A DNA stretch of 64,000 bases from Anaerolineae bacterium (GCA_023954475.1 JAMLHW010000020.1:1-64000); one strand, 5' to 3'. Counted from the first letter of the stretch, positions 42,299 through 51,936 are shown. Program-made: numbers and translations. The notes: generated by a model not told the origin, from the letters alone.

Positions 42299-42724
42299 GT
42301 TTTGTGCTTGTGACTGAGCTGATCTGCATGTGCGCGGTTGCTGATGATTCATGGCCCAACAAAAGTGGCGCTGCGATTTGGTGACTCTGTTGTGCAGCTC
42401 TCGGCCGATGCTGTGGGTTTTTCTCCCGTAAGCTGGGCTGGGGGGCGAAAACGACATGCCGCATTCGTTGTGGGTTCCGTTTACCGCATAGTTTAGGAAG
42501 ATTTCGAACGCCAGTCGCATTTCTGCATGGGCAGCTATGCCAAGCCTGACACCGATACAAGACCGATACAAGCGATATAGAAACCGATACAAAGCTGAAT
42601 TCTGCTTGAAGTCGGTCATTTTGCCGGTACACTGAATCCAGCGAAACATCGCATCCCGTTTGATTGTGGCACTGAAACTGCGTCATTACATGAGTGGCGC
42701 ACAACAAAAATAAGGAGTAGTTCA
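42299..42724. other. Intergenic stretch at the left side of the palindrome-poor block
   Basis: This 426-bp stretch has no credible gene. It contains the last TCGGCCGA (42401) before a 3.9-kb gap and several CGATACAAG-like direct repeats (ACCGATACAAGACCGATACAAGCG near 42550-42590). An AAGGAG site leads into the next gene. Confidence 0.5.
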
Positions 42725-44122
42725 ATGAGAAAGTGGTTACCTCTGTTCATCTTCGGCGTAGTTCTTCTTACGCTTACATCGTTGATTGTGGGTGCGCGAA
42801 TTGTGGGTGCCCAGGATGACAATTCCGCGCTTGTCGATCCTGCATACGAAGGCTCAGTTAGTGGGGCAGGGGCGAGAAGCCCGGAGGCTGGGGTAGGGAC
42901 AGCCTTTAGTTACCAGGGACGCCTTGATCAAGATGGCATGCCGGTCAACGGTTCCTGTGATTTCAAGTTTAGCCTATTTAATGAAGCAACCGGCGGTTCA
43001 CAGCAAGGTAATACCCAATCAAAAACAATTCAGGTTAGTGATGGCTTGTTTTCAGAATCACTGAACTTTGGCTCGGGAGTATTTTCTGGGAGTTCTCGTT
43101 GGTTGGAGATAGAAGTACGGTGCCCAAGTGGTAGCGGCAGCTATGTAAAACTCAGCCCCAGGGAAGAAATACTGGCCATCCCATATGCACTTAGCTTGCG
43201 CCCCGGAGCAGAAGTTGAGGGTGATGCCGGAGGTGGTAGTGTTCTTAAAGCTACAGCTACATCAGGCGACGCGCTTACTGGTCAAACCAATTCGACAAGT
43301 GGCAAAGGAGTTCAGGGTACGGCTAGAACGTATACCGGTGTTAACTACGGAGTTTTTGGTTTCACTGATTCATATCAAGGTTATGGGGGTTACTTTTATA
43401 ACAAAGGTAGTTCCGGAAACGGAGTAGGCTTATATGCACGTGGAAGTCAGGATAATGCCCCGGACATTGTTGTTGGTGGTAATTCAGATGCTGATGACAA
43501 TGGCATCATTTCAACCTCTCCAAATTATTCAAGTAGTGATCTCGTTTTGCGATCCAATGATTCAGTTAGAATCGATTTGGATTACGATGGTGGAGGCGAG
43601 GATGCAGATTTTTATGTTAGTGCCGGAGGAGAGACCATTTTTAAGGTTGATGAATCTGGTTTAACTACGGTTGAAGTCCTAGAGATTACAGGAGGAGCCG
43701 ATCTGTCCGAACAATTCGACGTGCGCACCGATCAGCCACATCTGAAACCTGAACCGGGCATGGTAGTTTCGATTGATGCCGTGAACCCCGGCAAGCTTCT
43801 CGTTTCCAGCAACGCTTATGACCGCACAGTGGCTGGCGTTATCAGTGGTGCAGGCGGCGTGCAAACCGGCATGTTGATGGGTCACGACGGCACAATAGCC
43901 GATGGCGACTACCCCGTTGCCCTCACCGGTCGCGTCTACGTCTGGGCCGACGCCTCCTACGGCGCAATCCAGCCCGGCGACCTGCTCACAACCTCCAACA
44001 CCCCCGGCCACGCTATGGTTGTCACCGACTACCAAAACGCCCAGGGTGCCATCCTCGGCAAAGCCATGACTGGCCTCGAACATGGTGAAGGGTTGATCTT
44101 GGTATTAGTCTCCCTGCAGTAG
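42725..44122 (+). CDS. Mosaic exported surface protein
   Basis: The 465-residue protein has a signal peptide ending near ARIVGAQ. Its N-terminal part (FSYQGRLDQDGMPVNGSCDFKFSLF) is of a type seen in many bacterial surface or tail-fibre-like proteins. A glycine/serine-rich centre follows (about 160-310). The C-terminal 140 residues (PGMVVSIDAVNPGKLLVSSNAYDRTVAGVISGAGG ... GRVYVWADASYGAIQPGDLLTTS) form a conserved-looking, probably trimeric end. Base composition changes near 43,700: the 5' part is AT-richer and the 3' part GC-rich with many CC-ending codons, indicating a recombinant gene. No TCGGCCGA is present. Adhesin-like function is a guess. Confidence 0.75.
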   Translation: MRKWLPLFIFGVVLLTLTSLIVGARIVGAQDDNSALVDPAYEGSVSGAGARSPEAGVGTAFSYQGRLDQDGMPVNGSCDFKFSLFNEATGGSQQGNTQSKTIQVSDGLFSESLNFGSGVFSGSSRWLEIEVRCPSGSGSYVKLSPREEILAIPYALSLRPGAEVEGDAGGGSVLKATATSGDALTGQTNSTSGKGVQGTARTYTGVNYGVFGFTDSYQGYGGYFYNKGSSGNGVGLYARGSQDNAPDIVVGGNSDADDNGIISTSPNYSSSDLVLRSNDSVRIDLDYDGGGEDADFYVSAGGETIFKVDESGLTTVEVLEITGGADLSEQFDVRTDQPHLKPEPGMVVSIDAVNPGKLLVSSNAYDRTVAGVISGAGGVQTGMLMGHDGTIADGDYPVALTGRVYVWADASYGAIQPGDLLTTSNTPGHAMVVTDYQNAQGAILGKAMTGLEHGEGLILVLVSLQ

Positions 44123-44216
44123 TAGCATGTATTAAACCATGTAAGTGATTGGTGCATGTAATCCTGTAGTGGAAAACAGTCAATTGTGACACATTCTGAA
44201 GTAATGGAGTTAAACA

Positions 44217-45239
44217 ATGAGAATAAGCGTCTCAAAGCGATTTACGATTGTCAGTTCGTTCGTTGTTACTTTGTTCTTGCTGTGCTTGGCATCGATTCGA
44301 CTGCATGCTCAAACCGAAAATCCCCCACCAATTGAACTGCAGAATGGGATTCCTCTTGGACATATGGTGATCGAAGGAGACATTATCGTCCCGCTGGACT
44401 TCTTCGAACCATCATCCCGGAGCGGGTTTGGCGACACGGAATTTTGGCCAAACGGTGTTGTACCATTTAGATTCGATGATGAAGTTGAAGCAGATGAGGA
44501 AGCTGCTATGCTGGCAGCAATGGCAGAATTAGAAAGTGTGGCCAATGTGGACTTTGTGCCACGCGCTACACAGACTAATTTCATCACCATTCGCGATTCG
44601 ACAGGAAACAATTCAGAAGTAGGCATGCAAGGAGGTGAACAAGTGATAAACATTTTCAACTGGAACGTTCGCTTCATTATGGTCCATGAACTGATGCATG
44701 CTCTTGGATTTTGGCACGAACAGAGCCGCCCTGATCGCGATGATTATGTCACCATAAACCTAGACAACATCGATCCTGCTAATAGGCACAACTTTAACAG
44801 GCGAGATGCTGCGACTGTATATCCAAAACAAGCTTTTGGTCTTGGCGATGCGGAAACCTACGATTTTGATTCGGTTATGCATTATGGTCAATGCGCTTTT
44901 GCTGTTGGCACGTGTCCCCCAGATACCACTCTTGATGTTAAGCCACCGAACGACAGTTGGCAAAATCAAATTGGACAGCGTGATCATTTAAGTCGTCTGG
45001 ATATTCTTACAGTTTCTCAGCTATATGGCCAACCAGATTGGCGTTTTGTTGACATTACAAACTCAGGCTACTATGATGGTTCATTTTCATATCCGTATCA
45101 CACTTTAGGTATGGGTGTAATGTATGCGCCTGCCGGAGGTACTTTGCTAATTCAACCCGGAAATTACAATGAGACAGGGACTTACTCGACAGCAATGACT
45201 TTTAATGCACCGCTTGGACATGTCATTTGGGGTGAATGA
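44217..45239 (+). CDS. Astacin-family (M12A) zinc metalloprotease
   Basis: The 340-residue protein has a signal peptide (about 1-31, ending HAQ). A propeptide-like start precedes the astacin catalytic core: FIMVHELMHALGFWHEQSRPDRDDYV (HExxHxxGxxH at 157-167) and the Met-turn DFDSVMHYG. All three zinc histidines and the catalytic Glu are intact. About 90 residues follow the core (PDWRFVDITNSGYYDGSF ...), seemingly a short accessory domain. AT-richer composition and absence of TCGGCCGA set it apart from most of the window, suggesting acquisition. The 119-codon reading overlapping its end in another frame contains the next gene. Confidence 0.92.
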   Translation: MRISVSKRFTIVSSFVVTLFLLCLASIRLHAQTENPPPIELQNGIPLGHMVIEGDIIVPLDFFEPSSRSGFGDTEFWPNGVVPFRFDDEVEADEEAAMLAAMAELESVANVDFVPRATQTNFITIRDSTGNNSEVGMQGGEQVINIFNWNVRFIMVHELMHALGFWHEQSRPDRDDYVTINLDNIDPANRHNFNRRDAATVYPKQAFGLGDAETYDFDSVMHYGQCAFAVGTCPPDTTLDVKPPNDSWQNQIGQRDHLSRLDILTVSQLYGQPDWRFVDITNSGYYDGSFSYPYHTLGMGVMYAPAGGTLLIQPGNYNETGTYSTAMTFNAPLGHVIWGE

Positions 45240-45252
45240 GAAAGGTATTCAA

Positions 45253-45564
45253 ATGAAACGAAGAACTATGATAATCCTGCTTATGAAACTGCTCATTCTT
45301 AGTGGAATCGTAATCTTAATAGCATCTGTTCGCCCGGCGCTTACGCAGATATCCGAAGCTTATGAATTGAGTTGGAGTACGATTGACGGTGGTGGCGGAA
45401 CGGTAGGTGGAGGTGAGTACTTGCTCGGCAGTACAGTTGGGCAAGTTGGAAATGAGGCGTTGAGCGGAGGAGATTATGATCTTAGCGGTGGTTTCATGAG
45501 TGGCGTCACATCGCCCGGTGTAGCGCCAATGGAAAGGTTGTTTTTGCCTGTCATTGTCAAGTAA
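45253..45564 (+). CDS. Small exported protein with LPVIVK tail
   Basis: The 103-residue product starts MKRRTMIILLMKLLILSGIV and has a signal peptide. The mature part is a glycine-rich stretch (LSWSTIDGGGGTVGGGEYLLGSTVGQVGNEALSGGDYDLSGGFMSG) of a kind common in exported bacterial proteins, where it appears to be a short beta module. It ends RLFLPVIVK, a tail seen on many Chloroflexota exported proteins and perhaps a sorting or anchoring signal (inferred). It begins 13 bp after the astacin stop, so the two are probably cotranscribed. Confidence 0.75.
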   Translation: MKRRTMIILLMKLLILSGIVILIASVRPALTQISEAYELSWSTIDGGGGTVGGGEYLLGSTVGQVGNEALSGGDYDLSGGFMSGVTSPGVAPMERLFLPVIVK

Positions 45565-45765
45565 TGCCGCATCTGTGATATGCATCGCGATTTACGCTAC
45601 CGCAAGAATCGTCGTAATTGGCGGTTGAAGTAATCACACTTCATCCGCTTTGCGCAGTGAGGTGCTGTAACTATCTGTATCGGATTGGTCGATATGTAAG
45701 CAGATAGCTGGAAATATATCGATCGATCAATAAACATCGTTCACAATGGTATGTTTTCGCTTCGA

Positions 45766-47976
45766 TTAGATGTAAGCGTTTTCCTCACCGGAATCGCGCA
45801 CAAACACACACGATCCTTCCACCAATCCCACCATTTCACCGCAAAACGTGAGATCCGCCGGTTTGGGCAGACCGAAGACATTCAAGTCGGCACGCGGCAC
45901 CTGGCTGACCTGATCACGAAATGCGCCTACACGGACATGTACCTGCGTGGTGCGCGGTAAACGGGCCTGCAAAGCGACTTCTTGCAGATAATCTTCCGCA
46001 TGGGTCGCCTCTTCTGCCGATACCGCCATGCAGAGATTGATGGCACCATCCCAGTTACGTGCCAGTTGGTAGCTGAGCAGCAGTGCCAGATGGTTATTGC
46101 CGGTGCGCGTGGATACATCCCATTCCGGTGCGCGGCCGGAGAGCCAGATGTTGATCAGGTGTTCGCGACCGAGTTCGACGACAGGATGGCGTGCCAGCAG
46201 GGCAACCCCCATCTTGTACGCCGCCGTGGAGTCGACGAGTGATTGCATGCGTGCCAGATCGGTGTCAGAGTGGAGGGTGAGGAAGAGGATATTCGGCCGA
46301 AAGAAAGCATAGCGCATCACTTGTGTCGCCGACCGTACACCATTGACAAAATTATCCTCGTCCAGCATCGTGGTGCGTGCGTAAATGCCGTCTTTGAGAA
46401 ACGCCTCCGTCAACCACGGTAAATCACTCATATCCTCTTTGTTGGTCGGCAAGCGAATACCCAACGCATCGACTGTCCCTTGCGGATAGGTCATCGCCCA
46501 GAGAAAGCGGTAACTTCCCGTCAGTTTGCCGACATTGTCCAACGGCACGAGAACGGCCGGTTTCCAACTGCGCTCAACTGCCGGCGGCATTTCGCTGGCC
46601 TTGATCACCGCCCAACGTGCCAATGTGCCAAACAAACCACTGCGCACATCGTCCTGTTCGGCTTCAATGCCGCCCCGTGCCAGAAAGATATACATGGCCA
46701 GCACGGCGATGATGGCGATGATGCTGAAAACGGCGTTGATCAGGAACATGACAAACAGACAACCGATCAAGCCGATCAGCGGTACAAAACGCGGTATTTT
46801 GAATGTCGGCCGAAAACTGACCATACTCAACGTCTGCTCGATCAACACCACGAGATTCAACATAGCGTACGTGATCAGGAAGAACATCGAGATCGTACCG
46901 GCAACTGCGTCCAGTCCGCCACCGACCAGTGCCACAAGCAAAATAACAAAGGCGATTGCCCCTGTCGCGATCAGGGCTCTTTTGGGATCGCCGCTCTCCG
47001 TCTCTTGAGAAAAATACCCTTTGAACGGCAAAATGCCCTGAATACTCAGTGCCTGCATCACGCGTGGGGCGCCTACCAGAGAACCTAGCGCAGAAGAAAA
47101 TGTCGCACCCAGCAAACCGCCGAGTACGGCCCAGCCCCAAAAGGCTTTGTCCACCATTATCGTAAAGTTGTTGACCAATTCCTCCGGCGTAGCGACCCGT
47201 GACAGCCAATACGCCAGGAGCAGATAAACCACCATGCCCAGGAAAATGGCGCTCATCGTACCTAAAGGCAGACTACGCCGCGGCTTGCGTAAACTGCCGC
47301 TCATGCTGATACCGACCATAATGCCGGTTACAGCAGGGAAGAAAATAGCAAATGTTTCCCAAAACGTGGCAGACTGGAATGTGCCGACCAATTGTGGCGT
47401 ATAAAGCTGTGGTGCGGTGAAATAGCCAATGAAAACAGAAATGAGCGACAACGCGATGATCGCCATGATGACATATTGAATTTTGATCGCGAATTGGGCG
47501 CTGATATAGGCAATGCCGCAGACAACAAAAAATGCAATGATTGCCACCACAACCATAGAATGGGTGGGGAAGATGGCCAGCCAGCCTTCACTAAACGCTA
47601 AAATGTAGAGCGTGACTGATATCGATTGCGCGAAAAACAGGGGAATGCCGACGCTGCCGCCGATTTCGAGGCCGAGCGACTGCGAAATAATGGCAAATGC
47701 GCCGCCGGCACCCACGCGTGTATTGGTAGCGACGGAGGAGACGGCCAGGCCGGTGGCGATGGTGATGGCTTCCGCGAGCAGGATGATGATGATGGCGCCG
47801 ACGAGGCCGGCGTTACCGACCACCCAACCGAGACGCAGGTACATGATCGCGCCGAGAATGGTGAGTATCGTCGGCGTGAAGACGCCGCCGAATGTGCCAA
47901 ATTTGTTGTCAGAGGGGGTTGTTCGGCCGAAACGCAAACGGATTGATGTCAACATTGTAACGAGCTCCGCAAACAC
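45766..47976 (-). CDS. Cation-chloride cotransporter-like amino acid/polyamine/organocation permease
   Basis: This 736-residue protein resembles bacterial members of the SLC12 (Na-K-Cl cotransporter) branch of the APC superfamily. The first helix reads FGGVFTPTILTILGAIMYLRLGWVVGNAGLVGA, matching the V-x-P-x-x-x-x-ILGVILFLRLGWVVG motif of eukaryotic NKCC/KCC. About twelve membrane segments follow to residue 440, with RVGAGGAFAIISQSLGLEIGG, FFPAVTGIMVGISMSG and ALGSLVGAPRVMQAL. A soluble C-terminal part of about 290 residues (from RWAVIKASEMPPA) corresponds to the regulatory tail. Ion specificity cannot be read from sequence. It is monocistronic; the toxin-antitoxin pair lies upstream on the same strand, 16 bp away. 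Confidence 0.88.
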   Translation of the reverse strand: MFAELVTMLTSIRLRFGRTTPSDNKFGTFGGVFTPTILTILGAIMYLRLGWVVGNAGLVGAIIIILLAEAITIATGLAVSSVATNTRVGAGGAFAIISQSLGLEIGGSVGIPLFFAQSISVTLYILAFSEGWLAIFPTHSMVVVAIIAFFVVCGIAYISAQFAIKIQYVIMAIIALSLISVFIGYFTAPQLYTPQLVGTFQSATFWETFAIFFPAVTGIMVGISMSGSLRKPRRSLPLGTMSAIFLGMVVYLLLAYWLSRVATPEELVNNFTIMVDKAFWGWAVLGGLLGATFSSALGSLVGAPRVMQALSIQGILPFKGYFSQETESGDPKRALIATGAIAFVILLVALVGGGLDAVAGTISMFFLITYAMLNLVVLIEQTLSMVSFRPTFKIPRFVPLIGLIGCLFVMFLINAVFSIIAIIAVLAMYIFLARGGIEAEQDDVRSGLFGTLARWAVIKASEMPPAVERSWKPAVLVPLDNVGKLTGSYRFLWAMTYPQGTVDALGIRLPTNKEDMSDLPWLTEAFLKDGIYARTTMLDEDNFVNGVRSATQVMRYAFFRPNILFLTLHSDTDLARMQSLVDSTAAYKMGVALLARHPVVELGREHLINIWLSGRAPEWDVSTRTGNNHLALLLSYQLARNWDGAINLCMAVSAEEATHAEDYLQEVALQARLPRTTQVHVRVGAFRDQVSQVPRADLNVFGLPKPADLTFCGEMVGLVEGSCVFVRDSGEENAYI

Positions 47977-47992
47977 GAAATTATGATATGGT

Positions 47993-48418
47993 CTAAGTCG
48001 TTATCAGATGGACCCATGATTGATTGACAGCTCTTGCCAGCTTACTGTCAGCCGTCCAAAATTCGGCGTTTGTTGTGTCGGCCAACGCAATGTAAAAACT
48101 GTCGTATGCAGCTGTCCGACCCAATTGTAACGTCCAATCCAGGGCTTGTTCCTGCAATGCAGCAGTTGGCTCAATTAACTCTACGCCAAGCGTTTCGAAT
48201 TGTTTGAGCGCTTGCTTTGCTTTATCAAGTGGCAGTTGCCGCAATGCAACGCCTTTAGTGAGGCCAGATGTTACTTCATATGCTAAAAGTGTCGGAGCCA
48301 TCAGTAGATTGCCCGCTTCTATCCATTGCTGTGTAAGCTGTGTACACTGCATTTGAAGCTGTTGAGGCAAGACCAGGTTGAGTACGAAGCTGGCATCAAT
48401 CACGATAGACACGGGCAT
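47993..48418 (-). CDS. vapC: VapC-type PIN-domain toxin
   Basis: PIN-domain toxins are Mg-dependent RNases, usually acting on tRNA or rRNA. The 141-residue product has the four expected acidic positions: IVIDASF (first Asp), LLAYEVTSG (Glu), AAYDSFYIALA (Asp) and TADSKLARA (Asp). The start lies 23 nt inside the 3' end of the antitoxin gene, the usual coupled arrangement. The target is unknown. The gene lies just upstream of the permease gene on the same strand. Confidence 0.9.
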   Translation of the reverse strand: MPVSIVIDASFVLNLVLPQQLQMQCTQLTQQWIEAGNLLMAPTLLAYEVTSGLTKGVALRQLPLDKAKQALKQFETLGVELIEPTAALQEQALDWTLQLGRTAAYDSFYIALADTTNAEFWTADSKLARAVNQSWVHLITT

Positions 48419-48722
48419 CGCGCTCCTCCCGCTCGTTTTGGTCTGTTTCCAGGAGCGCTGCTACATCGACTGGTTGTCCACCGCGATAGGCCAGAATTTG
48501 CTCACTCAAGCGTTGATTTGCAGCCAACCATGCCTCAAATTGGGCTAAACGCTCACCTTGCTGCTCATTTTCCAAAGAAGCCCAATCCTCCAGGCTGATC
48601 AATACCGCCTTCGGTTTGCCGCGTGAAGTTAACACAATACGTTCGCCGCCGTATGCGACGCGATTGACGAGTTGACTGATGTCTCGTTTTACTTGTCCAA
48701 TGCTGACTTCCGTTGTTGTCAT
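48396..48722 (-). CDS. Phd/YefM-type antitoxin of the VapC toxin
   Basis: The 108-residue product starts at ATG 48722 (MTTTEVSIGQVKRDISQLVNRVAYGGERIVLTSRGKPKAVLISLEDW), an exact Phd/YefM dimerisation and DNA-binding domain. The C-terminal half (about 60-108) is charged and probably wraps the toxin. Antitoxins of this fold repress their own operon. The longer frame to 48776 starts in AT-rich promoter-like DNA and is rejected. Phd antitoxin with a PIN toxin is a known pairing. Confidence 0.9.
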   Translation of the reverse strand: MTTTEVSIGQVKRDISQLVNRVAYGGERIVLTSRGKPKAVLISLEDWASLENEQQGERLAQFEAWLAANQRLSEQILAYRGGQPVDVAALLETDQNEREERDARVYRD

Positions 48723-48873
48723 CGAACCCTCGTGTGCAAAATAGATACTATCAGTATATTGCAAATTATTTATCAATTCAAGTGGACTCGGTCTGAGAAA
48801 GAAAACGGTGTGCGCTGAATGGATTTTAGTTTATAGTGGGCATGTAAACTTTCTAACTCATGTTGGGGTTCCC

Positions 48874-51798
48874 ATGATTCCTACAGCTATTTCCGATTTC
48901 CTCGATGAGCTTAGCCGACATGTCAGCGGCGATTTGCGCAGTGACCAATACAGTCGTCTGCTTTACAGCACCGATGCCAGCATTTATCAGGTAATGCCAC
49001 ATGCGGTGTTGTTGCCGCAACATTCGGCCGATGTGCAAGCCGCCGTCGAACTGGCCCACAAATACCGCGTGCCGGTTTTGGCGCGGACAGCCGGTAGTAG
49101 CCTTGCCGGACAGGCCGTCAACGAAGCGGTGATCATCGATTTCACCAAACACCTCAACCAGGTCATCGAACTCAACGTGGAAGAACGCTGGGTGCGCGTG
49201 CAGCCGGGCATTGTGCTTGACGAATTGAACGCCTATTTGCAACCATATGGCCTGCAATTCGGCCCTGACCCGGCCAGCAGCAGCCGCGCCGCGATGGGCG
49301 GCATTGTCTCCAACAATTCCACCGGCGCACATTCCATTCTCTATGGCATGACGGCCGATCACGTGCTCAGCATGAGCGTTCTGCTCAGCGACGGATCATC
49401 GGCCGAATTCGGTCCGGTTACTGTGCGCGAATTGATGCAGTACCAGACCCGTACCGGCCTAGAAGCAGACATCTATCGCCAAATGGCGCTGCTCACCTTC
49501 AATGAAAAGAACCGCGACATCATCCGCGCCGGTACGCCACGCCACTGGCGACGCTGCGGCGGCTACAATCTGGATCGGTTTGTCGAAGGGTTGGGCGTCT
49601 CGTTCCAGGTTCCGCATGACAGACAATTCAATCTGGCCAAACTGGTCTGTGGTGCAGAAGGCACGTTGGCAGTGATGCAGGAAATCAAGCTGAATCTCGT
49701 GCCGCTACCGACCAGCAAGGCGCTGGCAATTGTGCAGTTCAATAGCTTGCAGGACGCACTCAACGCGGTGCCGACGATGCTTGAAGTCGCGCCGACCGCG
49801 ATTGAGTTGGTCGATAATCTCGGTCTGACGTTGTGCAAGCAAGTGCCGGAATACGCGCGTTTGCTGGCGACATTTCTCGATGGCGAGCCGAATTGCATAT
49901 TGATAACGGAGTTTTATGGCGAAAATTCGGCCGAACTCAATGCCAAAATCGAAAAACTACGCACACACATGCAGCGACAAGATGTACCGTTCATCGGTAT
50001 GACCAAAGCGTTGGACAAACAATTGCAGGCCAATGTCTGGAAAGTGCGCAAAGTCGGCCTCGGCCTGCTGATGAGCATCAAAGGCGATCACAAACCCATT
50101 CCGTTCATCGAAGATGCTGCGGTTCCGACTGAACATCTGGCCGAATACATCAACCGCATCGAACGCTTTTGCAACGATCTGGGCACAGAAGTAGCCTACT
50201 ACGCGCACGCCAGCGCCGGTTGTCTGCATGTAAGACCACTGATCAACGCTAAAATCGCCACTGATGTTGCAAAACTACCGCAGATCACGCAATTCTGTGT
50301 CGAGTTGCTCGGTGAATACGGAGGCGCGTTCTCCAGTGAACACGGCGACGGTCGCGCTCGTAGTTGGCTTAATGAGACGTTTTTCGGCCGAGAATTATAC
50401 GGCCTGTTCAAAGAAGTCAAAACAATCTTTGACCCGCACAATCTGCTAAACCCCAACAACATCGTCAATGCCGGGCCAATGACCGCAAACCTGCGCTATG
50501 GAGCCGCTTATCAAACCATCGAACTGACCAACTATCTTGATTTTTCGGCCGATCTCGGCTTCAATCGCGCTGTCGAAATGTGCAACGGAGCCGCTGTGTG
50601 TCGCAAAATTTCGGCCGATACGATGTGCCCCAGTTTTCAGGTGACCCGCGAAGAAGAACACAGCACGCGTGGCCGCGCCAACCTGCTCCGCGCCGTTTTG
50701 TCCGGTCAATTGCCGGAAACAGACCTAACTGGCGACCGACTCTATGCTGCAATGGATTTATGCGTCAGTTGCAAGGCGTGCAAGGCAGAATGCCCGTCAT
50801 CGGTCGATATGGCACGCATCAAAACAGAGTATCTGGCCCACTATTACGCCGCCAACGGCATACCGCGCCGCGCCAAACTGTTCGCCAATATCGCCGCACT
50901 GAGCCGTCTCAGCAGCGGTTGGCGCGCGCCGTTGGCAAACTGGAGCCTCAAACGTCGTCCTGTGAAATGGGGTATGGCACAGGTGGCGGGTATCAGCAGC
51001 GAGCGGGAACTGCCGGAATTTGCGCGTGAAACGTTTACGGCCTGGTTTAACAAGAGGGGAAAGGGAGAAGGAAAAAGGGGAAAAATAGTTCTCTTCAACG
51101 ATACGTTTAACACATACAACGATCCGCATATTGCGATTGCGGCGACTGATGTGTTGGAGGCAATCGGGTACGAGGTTGTGCTGCCGGGACACAATTGTTG
51201 TGGGCGTCCGGCATTGTCGAAAGGGTTGGTGCACGAGGCACGCGAGTTTGCACGGACGACGCTCAACAAATTGTCGCCGCTGGTCGATGAAGGCTTGATG
51301 GTGGTCGGGCTGGAGCCAAGCTGCCTGTCTGCGATTCGCGACGATTATTTTGCGCTGCTGCCGGAAGACCCGCGTGTCGCTGAAGTGGCTGCTGCAACCA
51401 TTTCTTTTGAAGAGTTTATCGCTGATTTAGCCGCAGCGGGAGTGTTGGACGGTGTTTTCAAGCGTGATGCGCAGCAAGTATTGCTGCACGGACATTGCCA
51501 TCAGAAAGCGCTGATCGGCACGGAACCGAGTCATGTGGCATTGACCGCAGCAGGTTGCACCGTGAATGAGGTCGATTCGGGCTGCTGCGGCATGGCCGGA
51601 TCGTTTGGCTACGAAGCGGAGCATGTGGCGGTGTCTTTGGCGATGGCAGAACGGCGCTTGTTGCCTGCGGTGCGTTCGGCCGATTCAGAGACAATTATCG
51701 TGGCAGCGGGTACGAGTTGCCGCGAGCAGATCAGGCAGGGAACGGGGAGAACGGCGCTGCATTCGGCCGAAATACTGCGCAACGCCCTTGTTGATTGA
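48874..51798 (+). CDS. FAD-linked oxidoreductase fused to Fe-S/CCG domains (GlcD-GlpC type)
   Basis: The 974-residue protein is a fused flavoprotein of the glycolate/D-lactate dehydrogenase type. The N-terminal half has the FAD PCMH domain (VPVLARTAGSSLAGQAV, PGIVLDELN, GPDPASSSRAAMGGIVSNNSTGAHS) and the FAD-oxidase C domain (HASAGCLHVRPLIN, SSEHGDGRARS). The second half has a ferredoxin-type cluster site (CVSCKACKAECPSSVDMA) and cysteine-rich CCG motifs (GHNCCGRP, HGHCHQKAL, SGCCGMAGSFGYE). ATG 48874 is used (MIPTAISDFLDEL); the longer frame has no support. A short lysine/glycine run (NKRGKGEGKRGK, near 51,050-51,090) lies between the cluster domain and the CCG part and is encoded by a purine-only tract. 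The substrate is probably a 2-hydroxy acid. Confidence 0.93.
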   Translation: MIPTAISDFLDELSRHVSGDLRSDQYSRLLYSTDASIYQVMPHAVLLPQHSADVQAAVELAHKYRVPVLARTAGSSLAGQAVNEAVIIDFTKHLNQVIELNVEERWVRVQPGIVLDELNAYLQPYGLQFGPDPASSSRAAMGGIVSNNSTGAHSILYGMTADHVLSMSVLLSDGSSAEFGPVTVRELMQYQTRTGLEADIYRQMALLTFNEKNRDIIRAGTPRHWRRCGGYNLDRFVEGLGVSFQVPHDRQFNLAKLVCGAEGTLAVMQEIKLNLVPLPTSKALAIVQFNSLQDALNAVPTMLEVAPTAIELVDNLGLTLCKQVPEYARLLATFLDGEPNCILITEFYGENSAELNAKIEKLRTHMQRQDVPFIGMTKALDKQLQANVWKVRKVGLGLLMSIKGDHKPIPFIEDAAVPTEHLAEYINRIERFCNDLGTEVAYYAHASAGCLHVRPLINAKIATDVAKLPQITQFCVELLGEYGGAFSSEHGDGRARSWLNETFFGRELYGLFKEVKTIFDPHNLLNPNNIVNAGPMTANLRYGAAYQTIELTNYLDFSADLGFNRAVEMCNGAAVCRKISADTMCPSFQVTREEEHSTRGRANLLRAVLSGQLPETDLTGDRLYAAMDLCVSCKACKAECPSSVDMARIKTEYLAHYYAANGIPRRAKLFANIAALSRLSSGWRAPLANWSLKRRPVKWGMAQVAGISSERELPEFARETFTAWFNKRGKGEGKRGKIVLFNDTFNTYNDPHIAIAATDVLEAIGYEVVLPGHNCCGRPALSKGLVHEAREFARTTLNKLSPLVDEGLMVVGLEPSCLSAIRDDYFALLPEDPRVAEVAAATISFEEFIADLAAAGVLDGVFKRDAQQVLLHGHCHQKALIGTEPSHVALTAAGCTVNEVDSGCCGMAGSFGYEAEHVAVSLAMAERRLLPAVRSADSETIIVAAGTSCREQIRQGTGRTALHSAEILRNALVD

Positions 51799-51873
51799 AA
51801 ACTACTTGATCCCATTTGACACACTCAGATTAGTTTGAGCAGACGCGGACGGCAATTGAGTCGGCCGAAAACG

Positions 51874-51882
51874 TGCTATAAT
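51874..51882 (+). promoter_or_regulatory. Extended -10 promoter of the DUF368 gene
   Basis: TGCTATAAT is an exact TGn-TATAAT. TTGAGT at 51856 could be a weak -35, and a TCGGCCGA octamer (51861-51868) lies between them. Confidence 0.6.
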
Positions 51883-51936
51883 TCCCGGCTTGGTGCGCCC
51901 CGATTGCGCCCAAATCTACTATCAATACGGTGAGTC

